Shown: positions 9,956 through 23,689, counted from the stretch's first letter. The stretch: 64,000 nucleotides of DNA from Chaetorhynchus papuensis (GCA_013396525.1 VWYX01001261.1:87818-151817); one strand, 5' to 3'. The notes: generated from the sequence alone by a model not told the origin. A program made the numbers and translations.

Positions 9956-12900
9956 CTATTCCTGCCAAGCTTCCTCATCCTCGTGCTCGCTCATGGTCTC
10001 TCTAATCCAGTCCAAGTAACGCACCACCTTGGTGTAAAGACCAAAGGTGCCACATTTTGGCCCCCAGGAGATCAGCCCTGCGACATAGTACCGGGTGGCA
10101 TTCAGAGGATCCTGGATGGCGTAGGCTCCACCACTGTCCCCCTGGCAGCTGTCCTTGCCACCACCAGCACAGATCATGTTGTCAGTGAATATGTAAACGA
10201 TGGAATCGTCGTAGCCCTCCGGTTTCACAGATCGGCACCTGTCCATGTTCACCACGGGAATCTGGGCCTTCCAAAGATCACCAGGGAGTCTTCCTCTCTC
10301 TCTGCGGCCCCATCCAGCAATGTAGCCCAGAGTCCCTTCTTGCAGCTCATATTCGGGTGATTTACCAGGAAGACAGATGGGTGAGATGTTTGGGCCCATC
10401 TTCACGGGATCCCTCAGCTTCAGCAGTGCAATATCATTATCAAAATCAATCCTGGTTTCTGCGGGCTCCTCCTTCCAACCAGGATGGATGAACGAAGCTT
10501 CTGGGATCAGCTTTTTGGCTTTCCACTTCAGAGATTCTCTACGAACATCGGTTACCCCGGCATACATGGTGGGCTTGTCATACCCATCCAGCACGTGAGC
10601 TGCAGTCATCACCCATCTGTCAGAGATGAGCACACCGCTTGCTCTGGGGTCATTGAAATACACCTGCCAGGGAAAGTTGCCCTCTTCTGCACGGGTGCCT
10701 CCAAAAATCCTTCCTGTGTCTCGGATGGGATTGCTAGGCACCCCACAGACTAGAAAGAAAAGTAAAAAAAAGAGGAACCAGATGGGAGAATTAGCAGTTG
10801 CAAACAGGGGCTTCTTCGGTACTGCTAAAAAGCCCCATAGTCCCCTCCTTCCTGTGTCCTCTAAATAATTTGTGAATCTGAGTAACCATGTTTATATTTC
10901 ATGCCACAGAGCTCGCAATTAGTATTTACAGAGAAATCAAAGAAAATTCTAGCAAAACTACTATCAACACTCAATTTAGACTGAAAATGCTCATTCTAAT
11001 TCACTTTTCTGGAAAGCAGTTGTCACCCTGACAGTGTTAGGTATGTCAAAGCCCACAATTTAATTGCCTTCTAGTTGGCATTTTCCCTTTGCTGAATTAT
11101 GCTCTTTAGGTGAAGGGATTGTCTTTGAAAAAATACTTGTTTGATTTCTTAGAAATAAGACACTGCTCTTCAATTTTTTTCTTTTTTTTGTGAACTCCAG
11201 ATAGTCTCAGGTCAAGAGTTCAGGTTTGTCACTGATGTTTTACCATTTTTCCTCTCCATTCTATTAGTATGTAAAATCTTAAGCGGTGGGAGATTGATCT
11301 GAGGATCTTCTGGGTGCAGAGATGCCCCATGCTTTTTGAGTAAAATGTTCAGTAACATTTTGCAGAATGTTAATGCTAAGGACATAAATAAGGCTGGTCA
11401 TTCTGACATAGCTAGGAAATTGATTTCTTACCACATTGCCTTGTTTACATTGAATCCTTAGTCATAAAATCAGAGATTGAGAAACTGTAGACAGCAGATA
11501 GCTTCTAACTTGCATGAAACAGAATTTGTTAAAGAATTTCACATAATCATAGGAAGATTTAGGCTGGAAGGTACCTCGCAGTGCATCTAGTTCAACCTCT
11601 TCCTCCCTAACTGCCCTCCCCCCTGCCCTTCTAACTCCAAAGCCAGGTTATCCAGGGGCTTTGAAAGGTAACTTCTGCTCATATCCCAAGGTGATGATTA
11701 GCCAGCCTCTCTGGACAGCAGTTCCAGTGCTCTGGGGAAGCATTTTTCCTTAAATACAACCAGAATTTCCTTTGTTGCAACTTGAGCCTGTCATTGCCTT
11801 TTATTGCTGTGTCCCCCTGAGAAGAATATGGCTCCATATTCTTTGTAGCCTCCTTTTGGGTAGTAAACTCCCTCATCTTTATCTCACAATTTGCCTTTTC
11901 CACTGTGTGCTTGTATAGTCCAAGTCACTCTCTGAGCTGTGACTGAACTCTTAAGAGAGTTGAATCTCCTCCACCTGGATCTTGTACTTTGCCAATGAGG
12001 ATCTGGGGCTGTGAAGGAGTGAACAGGCATCATGTACATCTAGGCCAAGTCATGTTGCCTCCTCTAAGAGGGTAAACTGAACAGAACACAGGTTTTTAAA
12101 TTCTCCCTATCAGCTGGAAGTTAAGAAAAGAAAAAATACAGAGACAAAAGAAGCAGTGTTCTTCATATGCTGCATGCACATACAGTTTTTGGTAGTACCT
12201 GGGACACATTTTGGTAGTTTTGTTCCCATCTCTTCATTGACCCATTCTCCGCTGGCTGAGCACCGATATATCACTTGGAAAACACGAGAGAAAAAAAGAG
12301 TTCCATAAGGATACAATCAGGATGAACACAGGGTAAATACTACCGTAAATGATATACCAACCTTCTAGTTTCCAAAGCAAGCACAGCTTGGTAAACATTG
12401 CTGTTATCTCCCTACCAGGGTGCTTCTATTCCTTTTTCAGAGAGGCCTCATCTAACAGGTTTCTTGAGTCCTTTACTTTTCCACCAGAACTCTGTGCTAC
12501 GTGTGGCAAAACCCTCCATGGTTCACTCACAGGGCAGATGGGGAGAGGACTTGCTAATGCATTTAAGGTCAACAGCCCAAGCATTGTTAGAGTGTACTAA
12601 ACACAGGGGCAACACAAAACTACTGCCTGCAACCCCACACCAGTCTTGACCTTATGGCCCCATGGCAGTGCCAGAACCATTTCCTAGGCCTTTAACCAAA
12701 GGAGTATGAGTGTGTAGCAGAGGCAGTGCTCACCATCCCCCTTGTTTTCGAGGGTGTAGTAGGGTGCCTCACACTGATAGCGGACAGCAGCTGTGTACAG
12801 AGGCTCCTGCAGCTCGGAGACATACAAGGCTTGGGCATTGTCAACGGGAGGGGGATCACCACAGTTCACAGCTGCAGAGAAAAAACAAAAAGGATCAAAT

Positions 12901-15900
12901 GTAATCAAAGGGGCACCCTCACTCAGCAGTGTGATTATTCTGTATGACAGGGAACCACTCAGTTTCTCTAATCCCTGTACAGTCATGGGGGCTCACTTTC
13001 TCTGTCCCTTCAGCATGCTCACATCCCAGTCTTTCAGCAAACTCCTAATCTGGAGATATAGTGGATCCAGAGCCTAAACACTCCATTCCAGTTCCCTTCC
13101 CACAAGGCAGACACAGGTCACTTACGAACACATCTCAAATGGGAGTTGCTCCATTCACCATTTTCCTGACAGCCAGAGAGAAAACTCGTGATGCTATCTC
13201 GTCGCTAGGAAAAAGAACACATGATCCATCTAAGTCTCTGGACAAGAAATACATCTGACACAGGTGCTCCAGTGGAGGGGCCTCAAAATACTGCAGTGGC
13301 TGGAAGAGGCTTCCTCTTACTACTGCTGTGTTGAAAACTTCAAGTTCCCAAGAGGACACCTGAAGGGAATGGCCTCAAGATGTTGCTGAGCAGGCCAGAG
13401 GGTACATACGGTTTTTTATTTCACTTACCCCCACAATTTCGTAGCCTTCCACACAGGTCACCTTCACAATGTCCTGTAAGATATACCTGTCCTTCTTTGG
13501 GTCAAGAACAGAGTTGGGGATGACGCTCATGGGACAGGTTACAGCTTTGAAAAGATAGGTGGAAATCAGTGATCAACTGGTTCAAGATTTACTCTCCTTC
13601 CATCTCCCACCTTCTTTCTCCCCAGTGATTTTTTCCCCCTGGCAAGCAGGCATACTCTTACTCAATACCAGCAGCTGTGAACATGTTAACATGCTGTTGT
13701 GCCATGAATGTGACCTGGGAAAAGCCCTGTCCCTAATTCTACAGCACAGTGAACGCATTCCCAAGGGTTTACTCACGGTCCCCATAGTAGCGTATTTTCC
13801 AGCCTTTGTGCTGTATGCCGTGGTCTGTCTGGAAGATTATGTCAAGAATGTTGTTTCTGGTTTTGATTTCAGGAGGACCTGGGAATCTGCTGCCACAGTA
13901 GGGACCGAAACGCTGTTTCCCAGAGACAATCTGTGAAAACGCCAAACAAGAATAAATGAGAAATGCCAAATGTATTGAGAGGGCTATTAAAATACACACT
14001 CGATATATGCATATTCAAATGTATTCCCACAAATTTCAAAAGGCAACATAGCTGAAAATAAAGCTAAGCAGTCCCAAAATCTTTGGAATATGAGGAGATT
14101 GATGGGAGGTTCAGAGCACCCTGACTCCTAAGCTCCCTAAGCTGCACACCTACTGTTAAGCTGTCGTGGCAGGTCCTGCTGGAGTCGGCTGGTTCCACGT
14201 CGAAGTCCCCGCCGTGGATGGTCAGCACCACGAAGTAGCCTGGGCTCAGAGCCACTCGGTAGTCACACCGAGAGTTCTCTGGGTACTGGTTGGGATAGTT
14301 GGGGCTGGAAATCTCCCCTGTTGGCTCAGTGAAGACATTTCCACTGCAGTTCACTAGGATTAAGGAAGGATCACGAGTAGGATTCAGAAAGGAAGTGGTC
14401 CATGTGTGCACCTGACAAGCTCTCCCTCTTCCACCACATCCCCAGTCTGCCCAGCTACCTGCAATAACCATGTCACAACATTGCATCTTTCCAAGAAACT
14501 GAAGCCAGGGCCACTCTCTATCCAGTTAGCCAAAGACTTTAACTCGTTTTTACCCTCCACCTGTGATTTAGGCTTCCTTTCATCATGCTCAGGTCCTCAT
14601 AATATGCTCTTTTCAACATGCATTTTTTGTGATCTTGCAGCTTTTTTATTCAAGCCAAGGAAGCCTTTTGCAATTTTTGTGTCTTTATGGAACTTCCCTG
14701 TTTTGCCAGAGATTTAAAGATTCACAGATAGCAGTATGCTAAGAAGGGCCTCCATCACAGTCTTTAAAGAATGTCGTTGAGTAGTTTCTTAATTCTCTTG
14801 ACACAGAAATTAAAAAAAAAAAACATTGTTAAGACTACGTTAATAGAAATTCCCCAAACCACAGTCTACTGCAATTCAGATTTGCACTGGAATGGGTTTT
14901 TTCCCCCAAAATATACCTGTCACAAATGGCTGAGAAGGTTGATAAAGCCTTCCAAGTGCAATATCTCACTTGGCCTAAACTAACTCTTGCTGTTGCCCAC
15001 AGCTCACGTACATCTCTTACCTCCACATGTTTTATTATCTTCATAGAGGAAATAATCTGGTGGACAGCTACAGAAGTAACCTCCAATGTAATTATTACAG
15101 TAATGACTGCAAGGTTCATCCACAAAGTCCATGCACTCATCCAAGTCTGCAAGTGTGAAAAGATGAATCAGCCAAATTAGGAGAGGGCCCTGAGGGAAGC
15201 AGAAAGTGAAGCAAACACTAGTGGACAATAAGGAAAAGGTATCTCTAAGACATTATTTATACTGGCCAAACTGGAATGCAGTTCTGTCTGCTGGGATCTC
15301 TTTAAATAAGGCACTTCTGTACGGAAAACCCTTCTGTCAGCTTTCCTCCCAGCCTGGAAACTACAGAGATTCAGAGGAGGCTGTTTTAACCTTACCCACA
15401 GCAACGTAGTAGGCTGCAAAACCAGTGAAACGCTCCTCATTGGAAAAGTCTGATTGGAATATCATAGTGAGGGTGTTGTAAGGGACATGAAATTCCTCCA
15501 CAATCCGGGAGCCAGGGGCACGAGGTTTCTTCTGCCCGCAAAGCACGCCTTCAACATAGCCAGCAGACAGGATCTGCAGAAGAATTCAGACACCTCACCT
15601 CGCTACTGCAACATGTGGAATTAGCAACACTTGAGTCTTTCAGCTTTTAGGTGCTAAGGTGCAGCTGAATGGAGCCCCTGGACAACCAGTTTCATGATAT
15701 TCGTAAGACACACGAGGAGTGCTCGGTCCTACTGACTTCCCAACTGTGAAATACTTGTCTTAATTTCTCAGATACAAATTAATCCACACAGTTTGCTGTT
15801 GACATCCTTTCTTCAGGCCCACTTGTAAAAAAAAAAAAAAAAAAACAACAACGCTGTGTTTCAAAGCAGCAAAACCAACCGTGACAGCCCACAGAGCAGC

Positions 15901-17290
15901 CTGACAGGCTCATTGGTTTGTAGCAGAAGGACACAGGTTATTAGAGAGCACACTCATCCTTCTGTCCCACCCTGGACCTCCTCAAAGGTGTCCTGGTGCT
16001 GCACTTGACCTTACTGCCCCTTTTCACACAGAAAAGGGCAGGATAGGATGGTCTTGTTTCTGTCTGTCTATGTGGAAGAGCTTGATCTTTTGTGCCTTGT
16101 GGGACAACATGGAGCAGGACTAGTTTTTAAGAAATCTGTGGTGCATGAATCATGAAAAACTGTGGTGCAAGGGACCACAGCACTTTTTTAGGGACAGTGG
16201 CCACTATCCCTACACAGACGGATTGTTTTTAACCTCCATCCCCTCCAATCAGCTTCTGTTTGCAATAAATCATCTATGTCCACTCATCAATTAATTCCAA
16301 ATTATTTCAGGCACAGACAACTATTGCCCTAAGAAAATGGTCTTTTCACACCTACACTTCAATGGCTAGGAACATGCCTTGCAATAGGGGGGTGTCAGTG
16401 ATGGCTAAGAAGACTTTTCCAAAGAATATAGGAGAAACATGGGATGGGGGCATAAATGGGACACTCAGTTGGCAGACAATGCTCACGTGATTATAAAGAA
16501 AACTCAAATTGATTTCATGACCGCTAACGGAGATATATCCAGTCATTTGGACTTCTTGGAGCACAGAACAGGAAGGCTGCACTTAACTCCTCTTCCAGCC
16601 CTGAGCTTTGTGCACAGCTTTGTTGTTCTGTGCTCTAACCTGCCTTCTTGAGTTTTTCTCACTTGAGGACATGGACAGTACCTTCACAAAGTCATATTCG
16701 CAGCCTTGCGATGGTTCAAGATCCAGATGTGTGAAATAAAGGCGAATACCATATCCCGAAGGGACCTGGATTTCCCACGTTCTGTTCACATCATTGGGAT
16801 ACCCCTGAGGGTAATTGGGTGACAAGATCTCTCCATACATGGAGGCCGCGTCAGCCCAGGCGGGGAGACAGAAGAAGATAAGGAACCTGAGAAAAGAGAA
16901 GGGAAGATGACACTACAGCAGGGCTCTCCATTTCCATATGTGCACAGTCCCCAGTGAACAAGCTAGGCTTTGGCTGCACGTAGCATGCACCAGAGCTCCT
17001 GGCTCTGGAATTTTAAGGACCAGTGTGTGGGGCTTGTCTTTCTCCCATAGCTTTTCACACAGGAGTACAACCTCAGTCGTGCTCTCTGCTTCTCTCAATC
17101 TCTTTAAGAGCTGGTAAAGCTGCAGGAGCTGAACACAGGGATTGTAAGTGCTCTTCCCTCTTCATTGCCCTGCTCTGGAGGCTAGTTGGGCTATTTTCAG
17201 ATTTGAAAATCAGTACAGCCTTACAAGGAAAACACATGATTTATATAACACAATTACTAATAAATCTTGAGATTTAATAACTCACCACAT
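9956..17290 (-). CDS. C1S: Complement C1s subcomponent (serine protease), 11 coding exons, 689 aa
   Basis: Coding exons in order: 17290-17286, 16886-16682, 15573-15396, 15146-15021, 14353-14154, 13930-13777, 13544-13429, 13204-13126, 12871-12734, 12273-12199, 10749-9956. All are GT-AG and the frame stays open (2070 nt). Domain order is signal peptide (MWFLIFFCLPAWADA), CUB1, EGF (DLDECMDFVDEPC), CUB2, CCP1, CCP2, serine protease. Activation cleavage is R439|I440 (GR|IFGG). The triad is H477, D531, S631 in an intact GDSGG; D625 predicts Arg specificity. No histidine-loop cysteine. C1s is cleaved by C1r and then cuts C4 and C2 in plasma. MYGEILSPNYPQ and FDNDIALLKLRDPVKMGP are close to mammalian C1s, and the length is near human (688 aa). 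The start was chosen because ATG-TG|G gives the family's Met-Trp leader. Confidence 0.96.
11553..12005 (-). mobile_element. Old CR1-like LINE fragment in the last C1S intron
   Basis: Starts with 'ataatcataggaagattt' and continues through a diverged antisense CR1 3' region. It is heavily mutated. It lies in the 1.45-kb intron before the C1S protease exon; nothing else is recognised in that intron. Confidence 0.6.
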
Positions 17291-17400
17291 CTGGAAAAAG
17301 CAGTTCTTCCTTTCTGAAAACCTTCAGGAACTGGACTTTGGAGTTATGATCTGAGACAAAAAATTGTGATTGGTTAATGTTTCCTGTGTGTCTACATGTC
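17291..17400 (-). promoter_or_regulatory. C1S: Possible C1S promoter elements (CCAAT and HNF1-like half site)
   Basis: On the minus strand a CCAAT (plus ATTGG at 17369-17373) overlaps an HNF1-type half site (GTTAAT at 17373-17378), about 80 nt upstream of the C1S start codon. That would suit a liver-expressed gene. No TATA box or defined start site is seen. A good minus-strand donor near 17571 leaves room for an upstream noncoding exon instead. Confidence 0.3.
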
Positions 17401-18464
17401 TGCTAAGAAGGTCAAAGACCATAAAACCCCAGCTTGGGGAGAATAGAGCAAGATTATTCCTGAAAAGCAAGTTCATATCTCTGTCCCTTCCTGCACAGAG
17501 CAAACCCAAGCATCGAGAAGGAAGGCTAAGATCCATATGGACAAAATCTCTGTCTTGGTACTCACCAGTGCTCACTCTCCCCCCTTATGACCATCAGTGA
17601 ATCCAGACACCACGCTGGTGCACAGCAAATTAAGACAGAGAACACATCCCCACAGGTAAACAATCCATTCTTCCCAGCACATCAAAAACCATGCTAAGAC
17701 CCTGGAGTTGGGAGCAGCTTGTCCTGACTCTTCCAGCTGTCAGACAACGATGCTGGGGAATACCTTCCTTTCTCATTTCTAATGCCTGCAATATTTACCT
17801 TCTCTCCATAGCTCACGTCTGGTTTTCTTCTCTCTCCCCTTCGGTTTTCTTTCTTTCTCTTTTTCTTCCTGTGAACACCCTCCTCCAAACGCACCCAAAG
17901 CTGAGGTCTGGGGAAGGGAGCTCTAATTCGCAATAACGCAGCACCCTCTATCTGTGGGATGAGGCTTCCCAGCCTTCCCTCTAGCGTGAGATGCTGGCTT
18001 TGAAAGCCCTCGACAGGAAGGGGAATTCCCAGAAAGAGTTGCACAATCCTGTTGGCTGAAGTTGCTGTGGGGAGCGCACCGGTCTGGTTGTATTTTCGGG
18101 AAATCAGATGACTTTGGGGAAAAGGGAGGGGAATAGAGTTTTCGGCTGCCTTCCCTCTCCTCTTCTTTCCCCTCCCTTTTAAAAGTTGGAAGCAACATCC
18201 AAAGGATGTGGGGAAAGGAGAGTCCAATGCTCCTGCATAGAAAATCCTGTTTGATCACCATGTCCAGAGATCACTTTGGTGGAGTTCAGTCTTACTGCAA
18301 CCTGATGGCCAGAGGGCTGCTGATACTGCTCCTCGTCGGATGCTTCAGAGACCCTTTCTTAGGGGAAAAATAAATGAAAAAATAGTGGCCTATTCAGTGT
18401 CGTGCCTCTCTGAGAGTCTACCAGCAGGAGTAGGAGTACATGGTTTTGCTGGGTTCGGTATGGG

Positions 18465-18544
18465 GACACATTTAAGACCAGGAACACATAACCGTGTTTT
18501 TATTGACACATTTAAGACCAGGAACACATAACTGTGTTTTTATT
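18465..18544. repeat. 40-bp tandem duplication (2 copies)
   Basis: Two adjacent 40-bp units, 18465-18504 and 18505-18544, begin GACACATTTAAG and differ at one base (CCG versus CTG near the end). They sit in gene-free DNA between C1S and LPCAT3. The surrounding 17.6-20.5 kb shows no coding exon; 19.2-19.75 kb is AT-rich and contains a second small duplication around 19269-19301. Confidence 0.9.
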
Positions 18545-20586
18545 TGCCAAGTGAGCTTCATGTAAGAAAGAGAGCGTGTTCATCATGTTCATGTTCACCA
18601 GACTTAGCCCTGGAGCAAGACAGACCTAAGACCCTTGCAGAAAGGAGTTCAAAGACTTACACCAGATAGGACCATTAGCCCAGCCATTGCCCACAAGCCA
18701 GGCCCAAAACACAAGCTAAAATATCTGCCACTAATACTCTAGAAACCCCCTCCTCCTGACAAAACAGCTGCACTGGGACTGGACTATAAACGAAAATCTA
18801 AAACTCCATTACAGCCTCTACCCTTTACAGCCAGCACAGCAGACTCCAGAGCTTGTTTTAGACAGGAAGAAAGGTGCTTCAAGTTTCAACAGGCCATAGG
18901 CAAAGTGCATTAGCAAAGCCCATCTGAAAGAGTCCTTTATATTGTCAAGGGAGAGAAACACCTCCAGATGACTCATAACTGACTTCATTGTAGTCAGGAT
19001 AAAGGCTTTGCTTGAAGAACATGCCTAGTCTGTTTTCTTTGTCAAAATGAGAATGGAAAGAGAAAGAAAACAGAGTGTCATCTCCCTTCTGATGTCTCTT
19101 GGGAGCACAGCTTGCTGTTTTGAACTGGAATTTTGAGAACCAGGGAAACAGTGATGAAAGATACACAACAAATCACAGGGAGATGTTTTCTCCTCTGAGC
19201 TGTGCAATGCAAAAACCCTGTCAGTGACTCTTCAAGCCACAATCATATTTTAAAATGGGCATGGTCTAAATAAAATGAGTGTGAAAATAAAATGAGTGTG
19301 AACTGATATATTATGCATGTCATTTTATTGCAAGGGAATTCTATATTTTCATATAAACTGACTCAACTTGTCTGTAGCAGTGGTAGATGAATATGGGTAT
19401 GAATATTAATAATTCTTTAGAAATTAATTAAGGCATATTTGTTAATAATTAATTTCTATTAATTAAGAAAAAGATTGCTGAAGATAGTTAAATAAAGAAG
19501 TAGCTCCATTTTATCTGGTCACATATCTGCATAATGCTAACTATGCAGAAGACTGGTAATATTGATATATATATACACTGAATATGTATACAACATTCGA
19601 TTGCATTTTCTTAAATGTAATATATTTCACAATTCACTGCAACTGTGTCAGATAACTATTTAAAAGAGGCAAAATCATGCTATTAAGGTTAATAAGTGAT
19701 AACATTAAATTCACCAGTGCAAAATAATTCTGCTCAGAGGCACACACATCACATTCTCTTAAATTCCTAAATTACATGACCACATACTACTTTTCCCAAA
19801 TTGCATAAGACAACCCTTTTCTTAAAATGACTCAAAGCTGCGTAGCTGTAACATTTCTGCCAGATGTTATGAAGTGCAGTGGTGTTCCAGGTTTCATAAA
19901 ATTACCATTTAAAACAGGCTTGACTGGCTTGTCTTCCCACAGGAAGTCGGGGAAAAAAAGCTTTTCCCAAGTTCTTAAGAAAAGCCACACACATCTCCAT
20001 CTGGAAACACTGAGTCAGTGCATAAAAAAAAAGGGGCATAAACATCAAAAGAGAAAACAACATTAACTAAGTGAATCAAGGGAATACAAGTAGCAGGGAA
20101 TCAAGGATATAAAAAGTAAAATATCCTCAATCTACCAAGACCTTGGCAGTAATTTGCCTCTTTCCCATTCTCCCAATAAGAAGATTCGGTGGGTTTCTTG
20201 CACAACTGCACTTCCCACCTCCCTCTTTTGACCCAGGCTGGTTTTGCTGCCAGTCATTAAATTGGGAGCCTTTGATAAAACCCAGGAAAACCTGGCAGTG
20301 CAGGTGTGTTCTGGCTCAGAACCGTTCAATTCACTGATTTCCACCTCTGCAAACTGTACCAGGGGCATTTTCACCAGAGGCTGTTCACCTCTTTTATTTC
20401 CTCCATCACTGAGTCTCACTGCAAAGCTTCCACCATCTCCCAGTAAAACCTGGCACTTGGGAATACTCTGCTCAGTGCACTGTACCACAGTGAGATGCCT
20501 GCTGCCTTCTGATCCTTCCCCTACACCCCTGGGTATTTCATCCATTACAGCAAAATATTCCTAAATACTCGGGCTTACTTTCACTG

Positions 20587-20985
20587 AATCATGGAATGGT
20601 TTGGGGTGGAGGGGACCTTAAAGGTCACCTCATTCCAACCCCCTTGCTATAGGCAGGGACATCTTCCACTGGATCATGGGGGCTCAGAGCCCCATCCAAC
20701 CTGTCCTTAAACACTTCCAGGGATGGGGCATCCACAGCTTCTCTGGGCAACCTGTGCCAGTGCCTCACCACCCTCACTGTAAAGAATTTTTTCCTAATAT
20801 CCATTGTAAACCTACTTTTCTTCAGGTTAAGGCCGTTCTACCGTGTCCTATCACCACTTGCCCTTGTAAGAAGTCCCTCTCCAGCTCTCCTGTAGCCCCT
20901 TTAGGCATTGAAAGGTGCTACGATTAGGAAGGACCCTTCTCTTTTTCAGGCTGAGCAACCCCAGTTCTCTCAGCCTCTAAACCAC
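20587..20985 (-). mobile_element. CR1 LINE 3' fragment
   Basis: Antisense CR1: AATCATGGAATGGTTTGGGG at the start, then the family's 'gggatggggcatccacagct' middle and 'aggctgagcaaccccagtt' near the end. It is 5'-truncated. Confidence 0.85.
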
Positions 20986-20989
20986 TTGG

Positions 20990-21327
20990 CTGTAAACTGC
21001 CGTGCCAGCGACATTCCCGCGGCAGGAGAAGCCGCCGGTTCTCCCGAAGCCCCGGCTCGCCGGTCCCGGCGGCACCGAGAGGCGGCAGCAGAGACCGGCG
21101 GGCCCCGTGCAGTCCCGGCCTCAGGAGTGCCCCGCCCGGCCCCAGAAGGGCTATCGGGGGTGATCACGTCCCATGGATATCGGTGGGTGACACCTCCGGG
21201 TCCCGGCACGGCCCGTCCGAGCCCACCCGCCGCGTCCGGGACCGCGAACTGCAGCTGCCCCGCTCCGTGGGGCGGGGATGGGGGAACGGAGCCGGCGGTG
21301 CCTGAGAAACGGGGTCTGGCATCGCAC
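20990..21327. other. Isolated GC-rich, CpG-rich patch between two opposed CR1 copies
   Basis: About 340 bp of high-GC, CpG-dense DNA in otherwise AT-balanced intergenic sequence, bordered by an antisense CR1 on the left and a sense CR1 on the right. Open frames across it have no recognisable domain and run into CR1 sequence, so no gene is called. Confidence 0.5.
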
Positions 21328-21580
21328 AGGACAAGAGACGATGGCCTCGATCTGCCAAGGTTTAGCTTGGATTTTAGGGGAAATTTCTTCTCCGGAAGAG
21401 TGGTCGAGCATTGGAACAGGCTGCCCAGGGAAATGGTGGGATCACCGTCCCTGGAAGTGCTCAGAAAATGTGTGGATGTGGTGCTTAGGGACATGGTTTA
21501 GCAGTGAACCTGGCAGTGATGGGTTAATTGTTGGATTCGATGTTCTTAGAGGCTTTTTCCAGCCCCAATGATTCTATGAC
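21328..21580 (+). mobile_element. CR1 LINE 3' fragment (sense)
   Basis: Sense CR1 3' end: 'gcattggaacaggctgccca' in the middle and AATGATTCTATGAC at the 3' end. It is 5'-truncated. From 21.6 to 23.6 kb I see no exon or clear repeat. Confidence 0.85.
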
Positions 21581-23689
21581 TTATTTGTTCAGCAATCTTC
21601 ACACTGAAAAGGTGACATGATTTCGAGTACACTATTCCCTTCCCACCTCCAACATCCACCAAATCCCAGTTTCTCTGTCTCTCTGGTTTGTCATTCATCC
21701 ATTTGTAGCTTTTTTTACCCACTGGCTCCAAGGCCACCGATTCACCCTTCTAATGAAAACTTATTTTCATGTCTTTCCCTGCCTGTTGTACCAAGCAGTT
21801 TCTCTTCTCCCTCTACACTCCATCTCTTGCTAATGGTGATTTCTCTCCCCACCCTCTCTGTGCTTTTCCCTTGACATGGTTATTGACAGCAGCAGGCTTC
21901 TGTCATATTAATTTTATTCTGACTCTGGCTTTTCCAGTATCTTCCTCATCCCCATCAGTGTTCAGCCCAAAGCCTGCTGCCCAGATACCTTGTGCCAAGT
22001 AGCCAGCTCCTCTCCCATGGCCATTTCAACCAGGACAGGTTCCTGTGCCTGCCTGGGAGAAGAGGCACTAGGGACGCAGGGCACAACATTCCTGTTCCCG
22101 TTCCTCAGCATACAAGAATGGCCCTGGAAGGAAAGTCCTGCAGGAGCTCTTGAAGAAGCATCTGGGGTCTTGTGCAGCTGTGGCGTGTGGGAAAGCTGCA
22201 GGAGCCACTGGAACACAGTCAATGGAAATGGATTTGCAGAAGCTTCAGCAGCTGCATTCCCATCTTGCCACACAGAGCTGATGAGAACCTCAAGTTTCAC
22301 ATTAATACCCACATAATGTTACGAAATCATTGTATATCTAAAGGACAGTAAATAATTTTTGGCTACACCCCCTCCTCTCAAGCATAACACTGCCCTGATT
22401 ATTAAAATAATAATACTGCTGAAAAATACTGGTACACTCATCATGATCTGAGTCTCAAAACTTACTCCCAGAGCTACTGTGTTCTGGCTTCAAGTGGCTA
22501 TCAAGCATTTAATCTAAACAGGTCAAATATAGCAACATTTCAAACAACTGGAAACAATCTTGCAATGGAAATTGTTAGGCAATCACAGGAACAGATGCTG
22601 CTTCTGAAACTCTTCTCTGACAACAGTAAATTACAGAATTAAGTGGATCATTTCTTGTCAAACATGACTTGAGGAGGGACAGACAGTTGTCATGCTCACG
22701 TAGAACTCATTTACTTAGGAAAGTGGCCTAAACACCATAAACACACAAATGAACATGAAAATAAGAGATAGATATTCCTTGAAAAGCCAATCCTTGGACT
22801 TTGCAAAAAAATTGGCAAATTTATCCACTAGTTAGGGTGGACAAATACAGTAAGCTGTTTGTAAAGTCTAACCTGATGAAGTCAGCTATCCAGGAGGGTT
22901 TTTAAACCCTTGCTATACATCCTGGCCTGTCACTCTGCACCTTACACTGCCTCTGGGGGACTTTGGGAGGAGAAGGCCAGGATCTCCCGTTCTTCACACA
23001 CTTTCTTACTCCTCAGCACAAGAGAGGTGTGAGCCAACTGGAAAAGGCCCAGTGGATAGGTCACTAGAGCTTTGATACCGAGAAATCTGGATTTGTTTAG
23101 CCTGGAAAGAAGAAGGGCAGGGAGAGGCAAGGTCTTTAGCCTGGTCTCCTAAGTAAATGAGGTCTATGTGGCCATGCTGCCAGTCAGTCCCAGTCCCAGT
23201 CAGATTTGACAAGAAATGGGATCTAATAGGTGGCGGTGCTGCTACTTTTAAGGGTGGTGATAAGGAGGATGGACCAGGATAAAGAGGATGATTCAGCACT
23301 GGTTCAGGAGCCCAGGAAGGCTGGGAGCTCTCCAGCCGTGAAAATGTACAGCAATTACCCAGGCAATGCCCTGAGCAAATGGCTCCAGCTTTGAGTCCTG
23401 CTTGTGAGCTGCAGTTTGGATCGGAGAACTCCACAGGTCCCTTTTTATGTGAACCTTTGCGTGAGCCTGTGTCTGCCCCTTCAGCTGAGTTTGTCCAACC
23501 ACGTGACCCAGCAGGGAAATGGTAACACAAACTAAGGAAGAGGATCACATCCACTGCACCTGAAACTTCAGCTGAGGAGAACTTGGGGTGCACTCGTGGA
23601 CAGCTGCATGAAGGGACACACCTAAGAGAAGGCCATCCTGCAGTTATGAGGAGTCTGTGTGGGCCCAGCTGCTGAGCGACTGGAGAGTC

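Noticed and set aside
20908..21501. 197-codon open frame on the plus strand
   Set aside because: It starts in an antisense CR1, crosses the GC-rich patch and ends in a sense CR1; its composition explains the lack of stops and no domain is recognisable.
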